Origin: Girardinichthys multiradiatus | Lineage: Eukaryota; Chordata; Actinopteri; Cyprinodontiformes; Goodeidae | Assembly (NCBI RefSeq): GCF_021462225.1 | Contig: NC_061801.1 | Location: 10,722,125 to 10,786,124 of the forward strand | Direction: 5' to 3' | DNA: 64,000 nt | Shown here: positions 47,401 to 59,495 of the stretch, one piece after another | Layout: each line of letters starts with the position of its first letter | Numbering within the stretch: the first letter of the stretch is position 1 | Program-made: the position numbers and the translations under genes | The notes under the pieces: model-generated | Told to the model about the DNA's origin: nothing | Databases searched by the model: none | The model's input: only the letters and a program-made list of their open reading frames with translations

Positions 47401-50400
47401 AAGCCACATGATGGAAGCGGCAAACAAATGGAGTGATGTGCTGTCGGCAGATGAGACCAACCTTTTTGCATACATGTAAAACTATGTGTTGCAGAAAACT
47501 GACACTGCACATCACCCTATACAACCCTACAGTGAGACACGGTGGTGGCAGCATCATGCTGTGGGCAAGTCGGGCGCACAGCACTGTATACTCATGTGTG
47601 CCACGTTTAATTTTTAGGATAGAAACAGTGTTTTAGCCTTAGCATTCTGGCATTTCTAAAGACAGCTATTAAACAGAAAGAACAAAATCCATATTTACTT
47701 GTCCTGTGCATTAAACGTACAGGTAGGTAGCAAAGAGAAATGTTTTGTCAGTATTATGATTTGCAATATACAGCTGCATCATAATGTTTTAAGAGATCCT
47801 GATAAAGAAACTGCCAAAACAAAGAAACTAAAGGCGTTTTTACATCTATATTTCATTTTACTTTGGTCTAAATCAGTTGAGTTTTTTACCTTGTAACTTT
47901 TTCAGGTGGTTCGGTTTCTTTTCACACAGACAAAACTCCAAGCGCACCAAAACCTGTCACTACAAACCTCGTGAGAACTTTCAGTCTGTTTATGAACAGA
48001 TGTGTCCGGGTCGGGAGAACCACACGTAAATACAGGAAGCAGATGCTGTGTTCCGAGCTACTAGAACACATGGAGAATGTATTCATATCATAAGTGTGTC
48101 GCTGGGTACTATTTCAGGCAAAATTATCTGAGAAGTATGTTGAATGATTTTGACAAGACGTCTTAAATGCTGCATAAGGTTTTATTCTTTATGAAAAGCG
48201 TAGGCGTTGTTTATTAGTTTATTTACTTTATTGCATCCCACAATGCAACGGATTCCTGGCCAAGGGGAGGTGCATGGCTGAGCTTGGACCACATTCACAC
48301 GTAAACAAACCGCTCTAGAGTACATTTGAAACCGTACCGAGGCCACCTCCTCAAAACGGTCTCGGTATGGTTTGTTTTGGTCCGCACCTTTGTGCGATTG
48401 CTGTGTTGTCATCTACACAAACAAACTGCACCAGGGAAGGAAATGAATCAAAGTTTGTTTTAATTGTAATAAACACCTCGGGTGTGAAAACACTAACACT
48501 TAGGAAGGTTGGATTTGCACTGTACCTCAAAGTTGGTTTCAACCTGCTACATCTATGTTCTAACAGGCACATCTGCTTCTCAGTTAAACAAGTTGCCTGT
48601 ACCAAGCTGCTAATGAAGCTAAAGGATGACATCACCTTTGGTTCAGTCTTTACAACGGTCTTCTTCTGCAAAGCTGGAGAGTCAGAGTCGGAGTCCTCCT
48701 CAGAATCCGACTCGGAGTCGGAGGAGCTTTCAGCAGATGAGCTGCTAGTTTTGCTCACAGGTCCATTTCCATTTTCATCTGAGGCACTAAAACACACAGA
48801 GGAAAAAAAAAATGCCTCAAACATACAAGGATGTTTAACCAAAACCACAACCTCATTATATGGACATATTTTCCATGTAGTTTATAAGTTAACTTGTGAT
48901 TCGTATGAAACACTTTCAGCTGATACACAAACAACATTGGGGAAAAAAAGCACTAAGGAGTGAAAGCAAAACAAACTTTAAAGAGTCTGAAAGCTGTCAG
49001 TGGACCCGATCAAAAACGACAAAGATCAATCTGTTTGTTTGCAAAGTTAATTCAATGCTGCGTTTGCTCAAGAAAGATTTTTTCCATCTTTCTCCTCTCT
49101 CTTTCACTTGCTCTGTCCCTCTTCAATTTGTTCCAATAATGGGTGTTTACTCCGCCTGCCTGGGATTTTCAGCCGTTAAATTAATGAGGGGAATTGTGAC
49201 GGTAACTGGCTTTTTAACTTGGCCGATGATGAAAAGCCAGTATTAATTTGGCCTACAGATTTCATTTGCTGTGAACAGGAAAAAGTGATATAAATCACTG
49301 TGGGACTGATTAGGCCCTGCCTGAAATGACTGGGCCATAATGAGGGCATTATGCTGTGTTTGTTGTGGAAGCACTGGGGTGAGCTGCTCTAATTACAGAC
49401 TGTACGCGTGTGTGTGTGTGTTTTTGTGTGTTTGAGCGCTGGGGTGAGCTGCTCTAATTATACTCTCTAATGGAGAGAACAGGGTCAGCCGGCGGTAAAA
49501 TCAGGTACGTTCTGTGAGTTTGTGTGTCCGTGAGTAAATGAAGTGCGCTGCATAAGAAACTAAATTTGCCAGGGTGCAAGAGAGAGTGCGTGAGCATATT
49601 CGGTAGTAATGACTCAAATCTCATTTATTGGTAACACCAGGCTGCTAAATGACCAATCAAAAGTCATTATCCATTAGCCATGTAAATGTGGGTTACGCTA
49701 CAGGAGGAAAATTCTCCTTGATTAGCTTGTTAATGGAACTCACACCAGCGATCCTCCTGCAGACTGGCCAACCTGGGCGAGGGAGGGAGAGTTTGTGTGG
49801 TAAAGAAAAGAAACAGGATATGTACATACAGTCCAATAACTCACATGGCCACAGATCTGGCATTAAGCCGCATGGATTTAGATTTAATTCTGCATCCGAA
49901 CAGTTTATTCAGCAAACTGTGGTGGTCAGAATAAGTTTCCAGGGTGGAAATTACTGTTGCCTTAATGAAAGGAAAAAAACACCTCTAACCCCCATGAATA
50001 CAATTCTTCATAAGATCACAGATTTGCTTGAGTTATTCTTTCTGTAAAGCGAAACAGCCCTGGCACATGTAAATAAGCCAAACAGGTATGGGGATTCTGT
50101 TCTGCGGAGAGATAAACCAAAACTGGAACTCTTAGGGCCAGCATTAAGTCTGAAGGAGGAAGAATTAGGCAAACACTCAAAAGATCCATACCTACAACAA
50201 AGCACGGCAGTGGCTTTTTTAATATGTCCCCCATAAACATCATTTGCACTGGTCATTTTTGATTCTGATTGCCATGAGAGGTGCTTTCAATGAGACTTTT
50301 ATTTTGGCTTGGGAGCCCCTGAGATGGAGTCTGTTTCAATGTCGCTAAAATCTAACATCATACGGTTTCTACAGCTTAAACTTCCAGAAACGGACAAGAT

Positions 50401-53400
50401 TTGTCTCTGTCTGAATAGAGCTTAGAGTAAGGTAGCACTGTCCAACCCCCACCTGTTGCTGAGGACTGCCATTCCTCTGGCAGAAAGAAGGCTACTCCAC
50501 TTTTCTCACAAAAATTTGGCTCTATAGAAATATAAATGAGTACCACCCATAACTCTGTAATTAAGGTAACATTGTTTAAAAAAACCATAGTCAGCGAGCA
50601 GTTTTGAGTAAAAGCCATCATATCATGTCATATATGTTTGTTTTAAATCTTTGTGATAAACTGCACTGCTATGGCATTTTTACCAAGGTCATCAAGCTCT
50701 GAGTATCATACTGGTCAATGTCTAACAGATTCTAGCTTAAAAACCACACCAATTAGACTAGTCAAATCTGAAGAGCATTGTGCTATACTAATGACTGATC
50801 CTATAAAAATACATTCAGGACCCAACAGACTGCAGGGATTTCACCACACCTGTCAGCAGCAGTCTGCTTGCTTCTCCTCACGTTGGCCTTCTTAATTTGT
50901 TTCTTCTTTTTTTGTTCTGGTTCAGACTCACTGGAGCTCACTTCGGATCCACTCGAACTCTTTCCAGAATCGCTCGAGGTCTTCTCCGACTCTTCACTGC
51001 TTTCTTCTTCACTCTCACTGCCCGACTCTGCAGAATAGCATAGTTACTATTGCATGAAAATATATTCATCTTCACCAAAAGCTTAGTTTGTGCATGCCAT
51101 TTGACCTTATTACTTTCAGTTTATTCATCTGAAATCTGCAAAACAATAGCCCCTTTGCCATGGGATCTACTTTGACGGGCTCCACTCCACTGAGCCTGTT
51201 TTGTGACCGTTTCCATTACTGGCTTTTCCGGCCTGGTGCTGGCTTTTTTGAACTGCTGTTCACCGATTGCCCATAGGTGTGGTCTGCTGTATGAGTCACT
51301 GAGCAGAAAAACAACCCCTGTTTTCCAGACTCACTACACTATAGGCAAGCCGTGGAATGCTTACAAGCAACCAGCAAGTCTAACCCTTATAACAGCGATG
51401 AGGTGCAGGCTTTTCTGTGCCTCATAGGAGACGCCAATACTCAGCGACAGCTCGATGGTGGCTCAGAAAATGATGACACGCGTTTAGAAGCACAGCACCC
51501 GATATTGACGGCTAGAGGCGGGGCTTCATGCCACATCTCCAGCCATCAGTGAGTCAATGGAAACACAACAGGTTTTGTGGGGAGTAGAGAGAGGTCGCGG
51601 GGAGTGGAGCCGTGCGGCGCTGGAACCATGAATGGAAAAGAGGCATGTTTCTGTCCCTTCTGTTCCTACCACAAATTCATCAAATATTCTAACATAGTGA
51701 CATAAAATTAGGTGGAGAGGCAATAAAAATGTTTTCATCCAAATCTAAAAAAGGAAAAAAAAACTTCTCTATCCATCTAATGCACTGACACACAAACCTT
51801 CACTACTGCTGCTGCTGTCTTCACTGCCACTAACAGATCCTTCCTCTTCTTTCTCTTCATCGTCTGAGTAGAACTTGTCGGCAGATTTGGGTTTCTTGGC
51901 TTTCCCAACAGATGGTGCCCACTCTTGTACCTAAGGGGTTACAACACATCCAATTATGATGCTGAGAGAGATGAGAGATAATGAACGATCACAGCAATTA
52001 GCAGATGTTTTTGTTATAGGCCACATTTTAAAATATCAAAGCTTTATTTAAACATTCAACACAGTTGTCTTGTTTTCCCTGGGGACCTTGAAACAAATTC
52101 AAAAGCAAACAGTTGAATTTATTACCAATAGATGCAATAGTTCCACTTTATTTTACTTTGAGACGTGAGGAATTTAAAAGAGGAGGGTATTATTTATCCC
52201 CAGAAATGCTCTCCTGGCTTTCAGTAATGGGTTTAAAATGTTGTAAACCCTTCATTTTCTCTTGGACTATCTATTAAACAGGTGACAGAGACAGGACACG
52301 TCTTCAAACTAAATATCCTCACCATTTTGACATGGTGGACAGTTAAAGACTGACACTAGTGCCCAGACAAGCCCCTTCCATCCACCGATATCCTGTGATA
52401 CACAGAGCAACCCCATAACAGCTCCAACAAGTGTAAGGATGAAGAGGGATTTTACTTCTCTGTCGGTCTCCCTGTTGTCCTCCTTGGGGTCTGTCTCAGT
52501 CTCCATTCCAGACAGGAAAGAATGAGGGGGCAATAAGAAAGAAAGTTGATTGAGAGGCTCTATTACGCACCAAGTTAAAGGAAGTGTTGAAAGTTCACTC
52601 CACACGAATCGCCAGTCAGGCGGCAACCAACACAACCAAGTGTAGGTGCAATTTGGACGTGTGCGCTCCATCCCCTGAAGTTGAGGTTTTATTTAGCTGT
52701 GGTATGGGCTTCAGCGCCTTCAAATCCAACATATTCTAAGCTTCCTGAGCTACAGTACAAGAAATTGATGAATACTGTAAAGTATGGCTAAAAAAAGTCA
52801 ATAGAAGAAGCAATTTTTAGAAGCTTAATGTTCAGTCATCCAAAAGCAGTTATGATGTGTCTTTAGGATCATTGTCGCGTTGGAACATCACATTGTGTAC
52901 AGGTTTCAACCATCTGACCCAAGCTGTGAGCTTTAAATGAAAGAAAATTGGTTAGAATAATCAAGAACACACCCAAAACGACCAAGACTGAAGCCTATTA
53001 TAAACTGGAAGCTGATGGAACACCAGTGTCACTGTCCACTGTCAGGGAAGGTGATATGACTATCTTAGATCTGGAAGTCTCATAACAAATGCCAACTTCA
53101 GTGTTTCTCCACTTCAAATGCAAAATAAATAATCATAAAAAAGACATCAAATCTCCATTTGCTTTACATAAGGAACATTATTTTACTTATTTTGTGCCCT
53201 CTTTGTGCTATTTATGTTATTAAGACCCACTGGAAAAACTGGAACTGTATCAATCCTATAAATGATTGAAAAAGAGAAACTTAGTCAGTTCTTTTACCTT
53301 CTGCCTTTTCTGTTATCTTAAATATATTTTTCTAAATAATCAGAATATTTATCATTTTTAAGGGCAATTAGGATAACAGAAATTTGAATGAAACGGTAAA

Positions 53401-56400
53401 GAATGCAGAAATATTCTCAAGAACATAGTTGACAAATTAAATTATTGTTATTATTATCTATTGCTGATGAGAAACAAAGATGTTATAAATGTTTAATGGC
53501 AAGCTCTACTCTGTTTCCTGTTTTACCCCAGAATTGTCTGTAGGTGACACATGACACTAAATATTAATGTGTGGGCTTTTGCTTTATACATTACTGAACT
53601 GGATATGATTCATTGTAAACTACATAATTGGCAGGAATTTTGTAAAAACAAGACTTCTATTCACAGAAGTGCATAACTAAAAGGGAATAACTTAAATATG
53701 TCAGAAACCATTAATGGGAAGCTTTACCGGTTCAATCACCTCCACGTTCCGCACAAACGGATCCGGTGCAACTGCTGGCCAGTCCGAGAGCTCCTGGTAC
53801 CCAGTAGCTTTAATGTTAAGACTATGTGAGAGGGTTCCCAGTTGGAAACGGTCTCTGTCTGAAGGGGCAAACAAAAGTAAAAGCAAATCAAAAATATGTG
53901 ACACAAGGTCGCAAGAAGCTCCGTCCTTAATGAGGAAGTCAGTGATTCGGTGTAGTTTGCATCAGATCGATCACTTTTATCATATATCACCACTATCACC
54001 CGTATCTCTCCTCTGTGACCAACAGGATAATGAGTGCTTTTGTCTTTAGAGGATGCTATAAAAACAGTGCTCTGCTGTCTAAAAGAAGAAAAGAAAACTT
54101 CGCTTGTGAATATTAAGAATGACAGGAGTGGATAAGGCCATCCATAAACATCCAGTGGGTGCAAACTGCCTGTGAATTTTAATGTTACAGGAGGCTGTTT
54201 CATCCCTTTTGTCAAGGAGGAAGAGAGAAAATTAGGGGATTTTTTTTTTTTACCTCTCAGTGTCTGAAAAAAGGTTAGAGTCGGCTCAATAATTTACCCA
54301 TCTCATTAGTCCAAGGTAAAGGGGTCTGACCTAAGTGCCCTTCAAAAGGAGACACACACACACCAGAATAATAAAAGCACAGCCTGAAGTCGCTGGAAAT
54401 AGAGCCACTCAATCTGAAGTAACGCTTCCCCTAATTCGTATTCAGAGATTCTCTTCTGATTTAAAAAACAGACACGAGAAAGTAATGGATTTAATCTCAA
54501 CTATAAAAGTTATTTAGCTGACCTAATACCTTTCAAAAAAAAAGGCTTAGAGGTTGAAATAAACAGATGAAGTACCTTTGAAAGCAGACTCAAGGACTGG
54601 AGCTGGTTTGGGGGCCAGTAAGATGCGCCGGGCGTACTTGTTGAGGGCGCCGCTCTTCTCGTTGGGCACAATCAGTTGTCTGACGAAGCGTGTTCGGTCT
54701 CTGATGTCATAGTTCTGGTCATATTTGCCGAGGTTCAGAATGTACTGGGTCAACAGCTTGGTCTGGGAATGAACGGACAGGTAGGACTAGTGCTGTACGA
54801 TGTTTCAAGTTCGTTTCAAAAATCCAGCATATTATGCTTATTTTTCAAAGCCTTTGTCTTCCTAGACTTCAAACCCACTTAAAACAGATTCTTCAACATT
54901 TATTGCTATCTGTAACTTGTGCTGAAATACAAAGTTCTAGGATTTTCACCTCAGTTCATTAATGTGGCTGCAAGCGATGGAAAAGATGGAAATGGGGAAA
55001 ACAAAACACGACTGTTAACTTTAGGTGACTGTTGAGAACCTTACAATTCTTCAACTGTATGTTTGGCAAAAATACGTAAACAGATGCCCAGTACAAAACA
55101 GCTTAACAACATGATTTTTAGTAGAGATGCAACAACAACAAAAAAAAGAAAAGAAAAAAGAAAATCGCTGGTGATCAGCCCTGAGCTGATTGTCAGAAAC
55201 CCAAAATTATTTATATTTTCCCAAATCAGTGAACACCCCATTCCCAAAGTACCAGCTAACAGGTCATGCCGACAACATGACCTGTTGGCTGGTAGCTTAA
55301 CTTACCTCTGACATTCTCTCATTGTTAACCTAGCTGCAACTTTACAAAGACACTTCCTGCCTATAAAAATACAAGCACTCCCTGTTCATTCATAAATTTA
55401 ACATTCTCTCTCATTCAGTGAGTGTAATTATAAGCTACAGCAACAGATAAACTTAGATTTTTCAAATGGCTCGAATTAATGATGAGTTGATTCCTCTAAG
55501 TCATGTCAACACAGAATGAAAACCTGCACCTGCTTCGAGTTGGTCAGGTACAGCTTTGCCGCCAGGTTGACAATCTGCAGCTTTACTATATCCTCTTCAG
55601 AAGTGAAAGTCTTTGCCATCTTTCGGAGTACATCTGGTGCTATCTTAGGCACCCTCTCGCAGTACTCTCCCATCAGCCACAGGATGCTGGCCCGGGCCAT
55701 GGGAACCTGCAAATGTAGTGAATGATCAAAGAAAAATGGCTGTCTTTACCTAAAATGCTCCTGTGTCAATCAAAGTACAACAGTAACAAGGATGAAGCAT
55801 ACAGTGATGTTGTCAAAGAGCTTGGCCATGTGCTTGATGATGTCACTGTGCTGAGTGGGCTGAGTCTGCAGCAACTTCTTGATGACCACCACGCTCTCAG
55901 CCACAACCGTCTCTGTTGAAACAAACCAAGCAATGACATCGCCGCTCTGGAACTGAAGATGTGTGCACTCCTCTACAATTTCTTACCATCTCTGTTGGAA
56001 AGCAGCAACACCAGGCCGTTGAGGCAGGTGTCCGTAACCTCTGAGATGTTGGTGGCACACCTGCCGATGGCCTGGATGGTTGCAGCGGCAAACGCCTTAT
56101 CCTGGCTCTTCACGTAGGTCTGTAGTACGATTACAAGAAGAACAGTGAGGGGAAAGAGGTAGAGAAAACCTTAGTTGTTGCAAACAATAAACACAGGCTG
56201 AACAACAAACCTGAAATTCCCTTAGGATGGTGGAAATGTTAGCTTCGTTGGCGAGATTAGTCAGGATCTCCAACTGTGAAGTGAGAAGAGAAACTGATTT
56301 ACGGAGCAGGTTTATCGGAACATGGAATAAAGAAACAAAACAGGATTCATCTTTTCTCCAAGCCGGTGTAAATATGCAACAGCATTGTGGGTACTGCTAG

Positions 56401-59400
56401 AAATCGATACATTTCCCTTCATGACTGAACAAATCACAAATTATGTACAGCATATTTAAAAAAAACATGAAGTTTTGGCCTTGAATTAATTAGCAGGCAA
56501 CGCTAATACAAACTGTAGCAAAAATTTAGCTACAGAATTATTTAAAAAAAATAACTATTATCTTACTGATTTATCTTACTGATTTTGAAAACGTCATCAT
56601 TAGAATTTTTATTTACCTGAAAACTATGCAACTAAATTGTCAAGCAACACAGCTTCAAACGCCACACCTAACCTGTGCTGATTATCTAGGCTCATGCTAA
56701 GACCATGTCGTTTGCAATAATGCAGAAATCGGTTACCTTCAGTGTTTTTATGTGCGTGGCATCTGTGGACCGGACATAGAAGCTCTTCATGTATGGCTCA
56801 AACATCCCCTGTCAGGAGATAAATAAAAAAAAAATGATCCTGGAAAAGCGATTAAAGGGTCATTAAGTTTGGCGAGCAGACTCACCTTCCTCTGAATGGA
56901 CATGGTGGCGATGTTCTGTAGCACAACGTACTGAACCTCTCTGCACAAGAACGAGAAGAAAAACAGCCTTCAGGTGTGGACACAGGGGGCACTGCAGAGT
57001 CAACTTTACGTCTGAAGTATTTATTATTCACAGGCAAACTATAAAGAGTAATAAGGTGTGTTTTTTAATTACCTGTGGCTTCTCAAGAGTCGAACTAGTG
57101 ATTTGGTGACGATGCTTACTTCATGTTTAGGGGCTAGATGCCAGTAAAGCTGAGCAACAGCCATCACAACCTGAACACAACAGCGACAAAAAAACAGTAA
57201 ATCATCAAACAAATTTAGCTTTTTAAGGATTCTTCCTTTAACTGAACACACTGGTAAAAAAAACAAAACTAAAAAAAAAAAAAACTTTCATTTTGTACAG
57301 CTCTACAAAAGCACTCAGGACACTCATTTGATAGAAGGTAATTTTTCAGGGGAGCTTTAAATAGCGGGAAGATGTGTGTCCATCGTAGGGAGGCAGCATG
57401 GAGGGCCCGAGGCATCTATGAAGATGGAGGATGTCACTGTGCTGTCGCGAGTAAAGACACAGCATGTCACATTTTAATCAACACTTTCATTTGGGAGCAT
57501 TTTTCCTCCTGATGCTCCACCGAGAAAGAGACCTTGAGACTCCTGCTTGATGGAAATCTGTAATCAGTTTTTTTTGTTTAAGGTGCACTACAGCAGCTTT
57601 GTGCAACTAAGAAACATGTAAAAAATGTAGTTTGTGTGCCTTTCTACTAATAATGATAAGTTGCTATCAACACAACATGGATGTAGGCTTTAATAAATGG
57701 AGGAATTTTAGTTCAACTAAAATTATCCAAACAATTCAGTTTGGAGTAAAAAAAAATCCTGCATATAGAGGCAGAGGCAGTGAAAGGATCAGCCATAGCA
57801 TGCCCATATTAGAGAGTGATATGCTGAACCTCCTTGGACATTATTCAGTCTTTAAGACCTACTACCTTTATAATTATGGGACTTGTTTGAGGAGACGTTT
57901 CAGCGCACTGATGAGATGTGCTGAAACTAGGTCACAACTGGGGATGGGCAAAGCGACCTATAATTTAGTCATCTAAACTCGTTTTAGTTTAAGTCATCTA
58001 AATTTACTAGAGACTAAGTTGATTCCATTATGAAGTCAGATAGGGGTGCATTTTTTAGGGCCCCTCGGATCATTAAGGTAAACATTTATCGTATGATGGA
58101 GCGAAGCTTACGTTATATTTTGGTATACACACAAACATATGGATGTCGTTTTATGATAAAAGAAATTCAATAAATTCATTAACTTCCTGCTGTTCAAGTC
58201 TCGTTGTGCTATTTAAAACAAAAACAAAAATCCACCTTTCATTACAACTAAAGTTAGATCCAACTGGGTTTAATCTCCAGCCAACATTTGAATCTGTTAA
58301 TAAAAATTAATTTCATCAGTTATCATCCTGCAAAGGGGTTTTTTGTTTTAGTCTTGTCTAGTTTTAGTCCAGAAAAACAGATCATTGATGAAAACCATGA
58401 GGAAACGTTTTTGTTTATAAAATGAACACTGGATGATAATTATATGGTTTGTCACATACCAGGGAAAAAATACAGCCGTGATAAGAGCTAGGCATCCAGT
58501 GATAAGGACATGTTTGCAAACCCTAAAAACTTGTAGCTCGACTGGGATTGTTACTTTTGAATTTTGAACTATTCTTCCACTGTTGGTTCTAATAAAAATG
58601 CTTTGGATAAAATTTGATTGTCTGAAATTACTGTGTTCAGTTTTTCTGTGTGCAGATGCCCTATTTAATACAGCCTGCACAGTAAATTTGTTTATTTAAT
58701 GAGAGGTAGGTTGTATTTTTAGAGCAATTCATAGTCAAAAAGACTGACAATATTCTTTATTGCTACTTTTTTCCATCATCACCACAAATACCATAAAATA
58801 TGATATAGTTTACAATCATATCCCCAGTTACTACAGAACAATAATGTTTGAGAGTCAGAGATGTTTTGTGGACAGCCCCTAGTGACTATTTGTGGTACTG
58901 CATATTAAGGCATTCCATATTGGCTTTACTTGGAATAGAACGTCAATGCAGTCAAGGTTTACATCCTGTCTACAGGTCCATGAAAGCAGTTTTAAAAGAT
59001 AAAGTAAAAATAGATGAAAAAGAAAACGAGTCATTTCTAAAATGATTATTTTAGATGATAAAATGAAAGCACGGCTCCATTACCGTTGTTCATTAGCAGC
59101 ATAAACTGGTTCCCGTTTCCTCTCTTGTGAAATTGATGGTTGATGATAGTGTGATGGACATGGAAAATCACTGCTTGCACGCTCCTATAGGTGAAGTTCT
59201 TTTAGATTTTTTGCTAACAGGAGCCATGTGTTAACTCACAGCAGTGTTCCTGCTCTGCAGAAGAGGCTTGGTGTTTCTCAGAAGAAGCCTGTGATCTGGA
59301 TCCATGATGTAAGGCTTTGCTTCTTTCTCGCCTTGCTTCTCCTCGGAGTCAGAGTCGTAAAACGCTTTCTCGTTGTTCTCATCAAAAACGGCGTCCTGAA

Positions 59401-59411
59401 ACGCAAACATT

Positions 59412-59495
<84 letters not shown>

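Larger units (their letters stand above)
51931..53727 (-). other. ap3b1 intron 11 (1.8 kb)
   Basis: Holds the second copy of the duplicated 300-bp sequence (52279-52584), a repeat piece (52590-52705) and a Tc1 fragment (about 52860-53060). 53100-53700 is very AT-rich. Confidence 0.6.

Noticed and set aside
49371..49460. Tandem or CRISPR-like repeats
   Set aside because: Only two copies of a 24-bp word in a vertebrate intron; no array.
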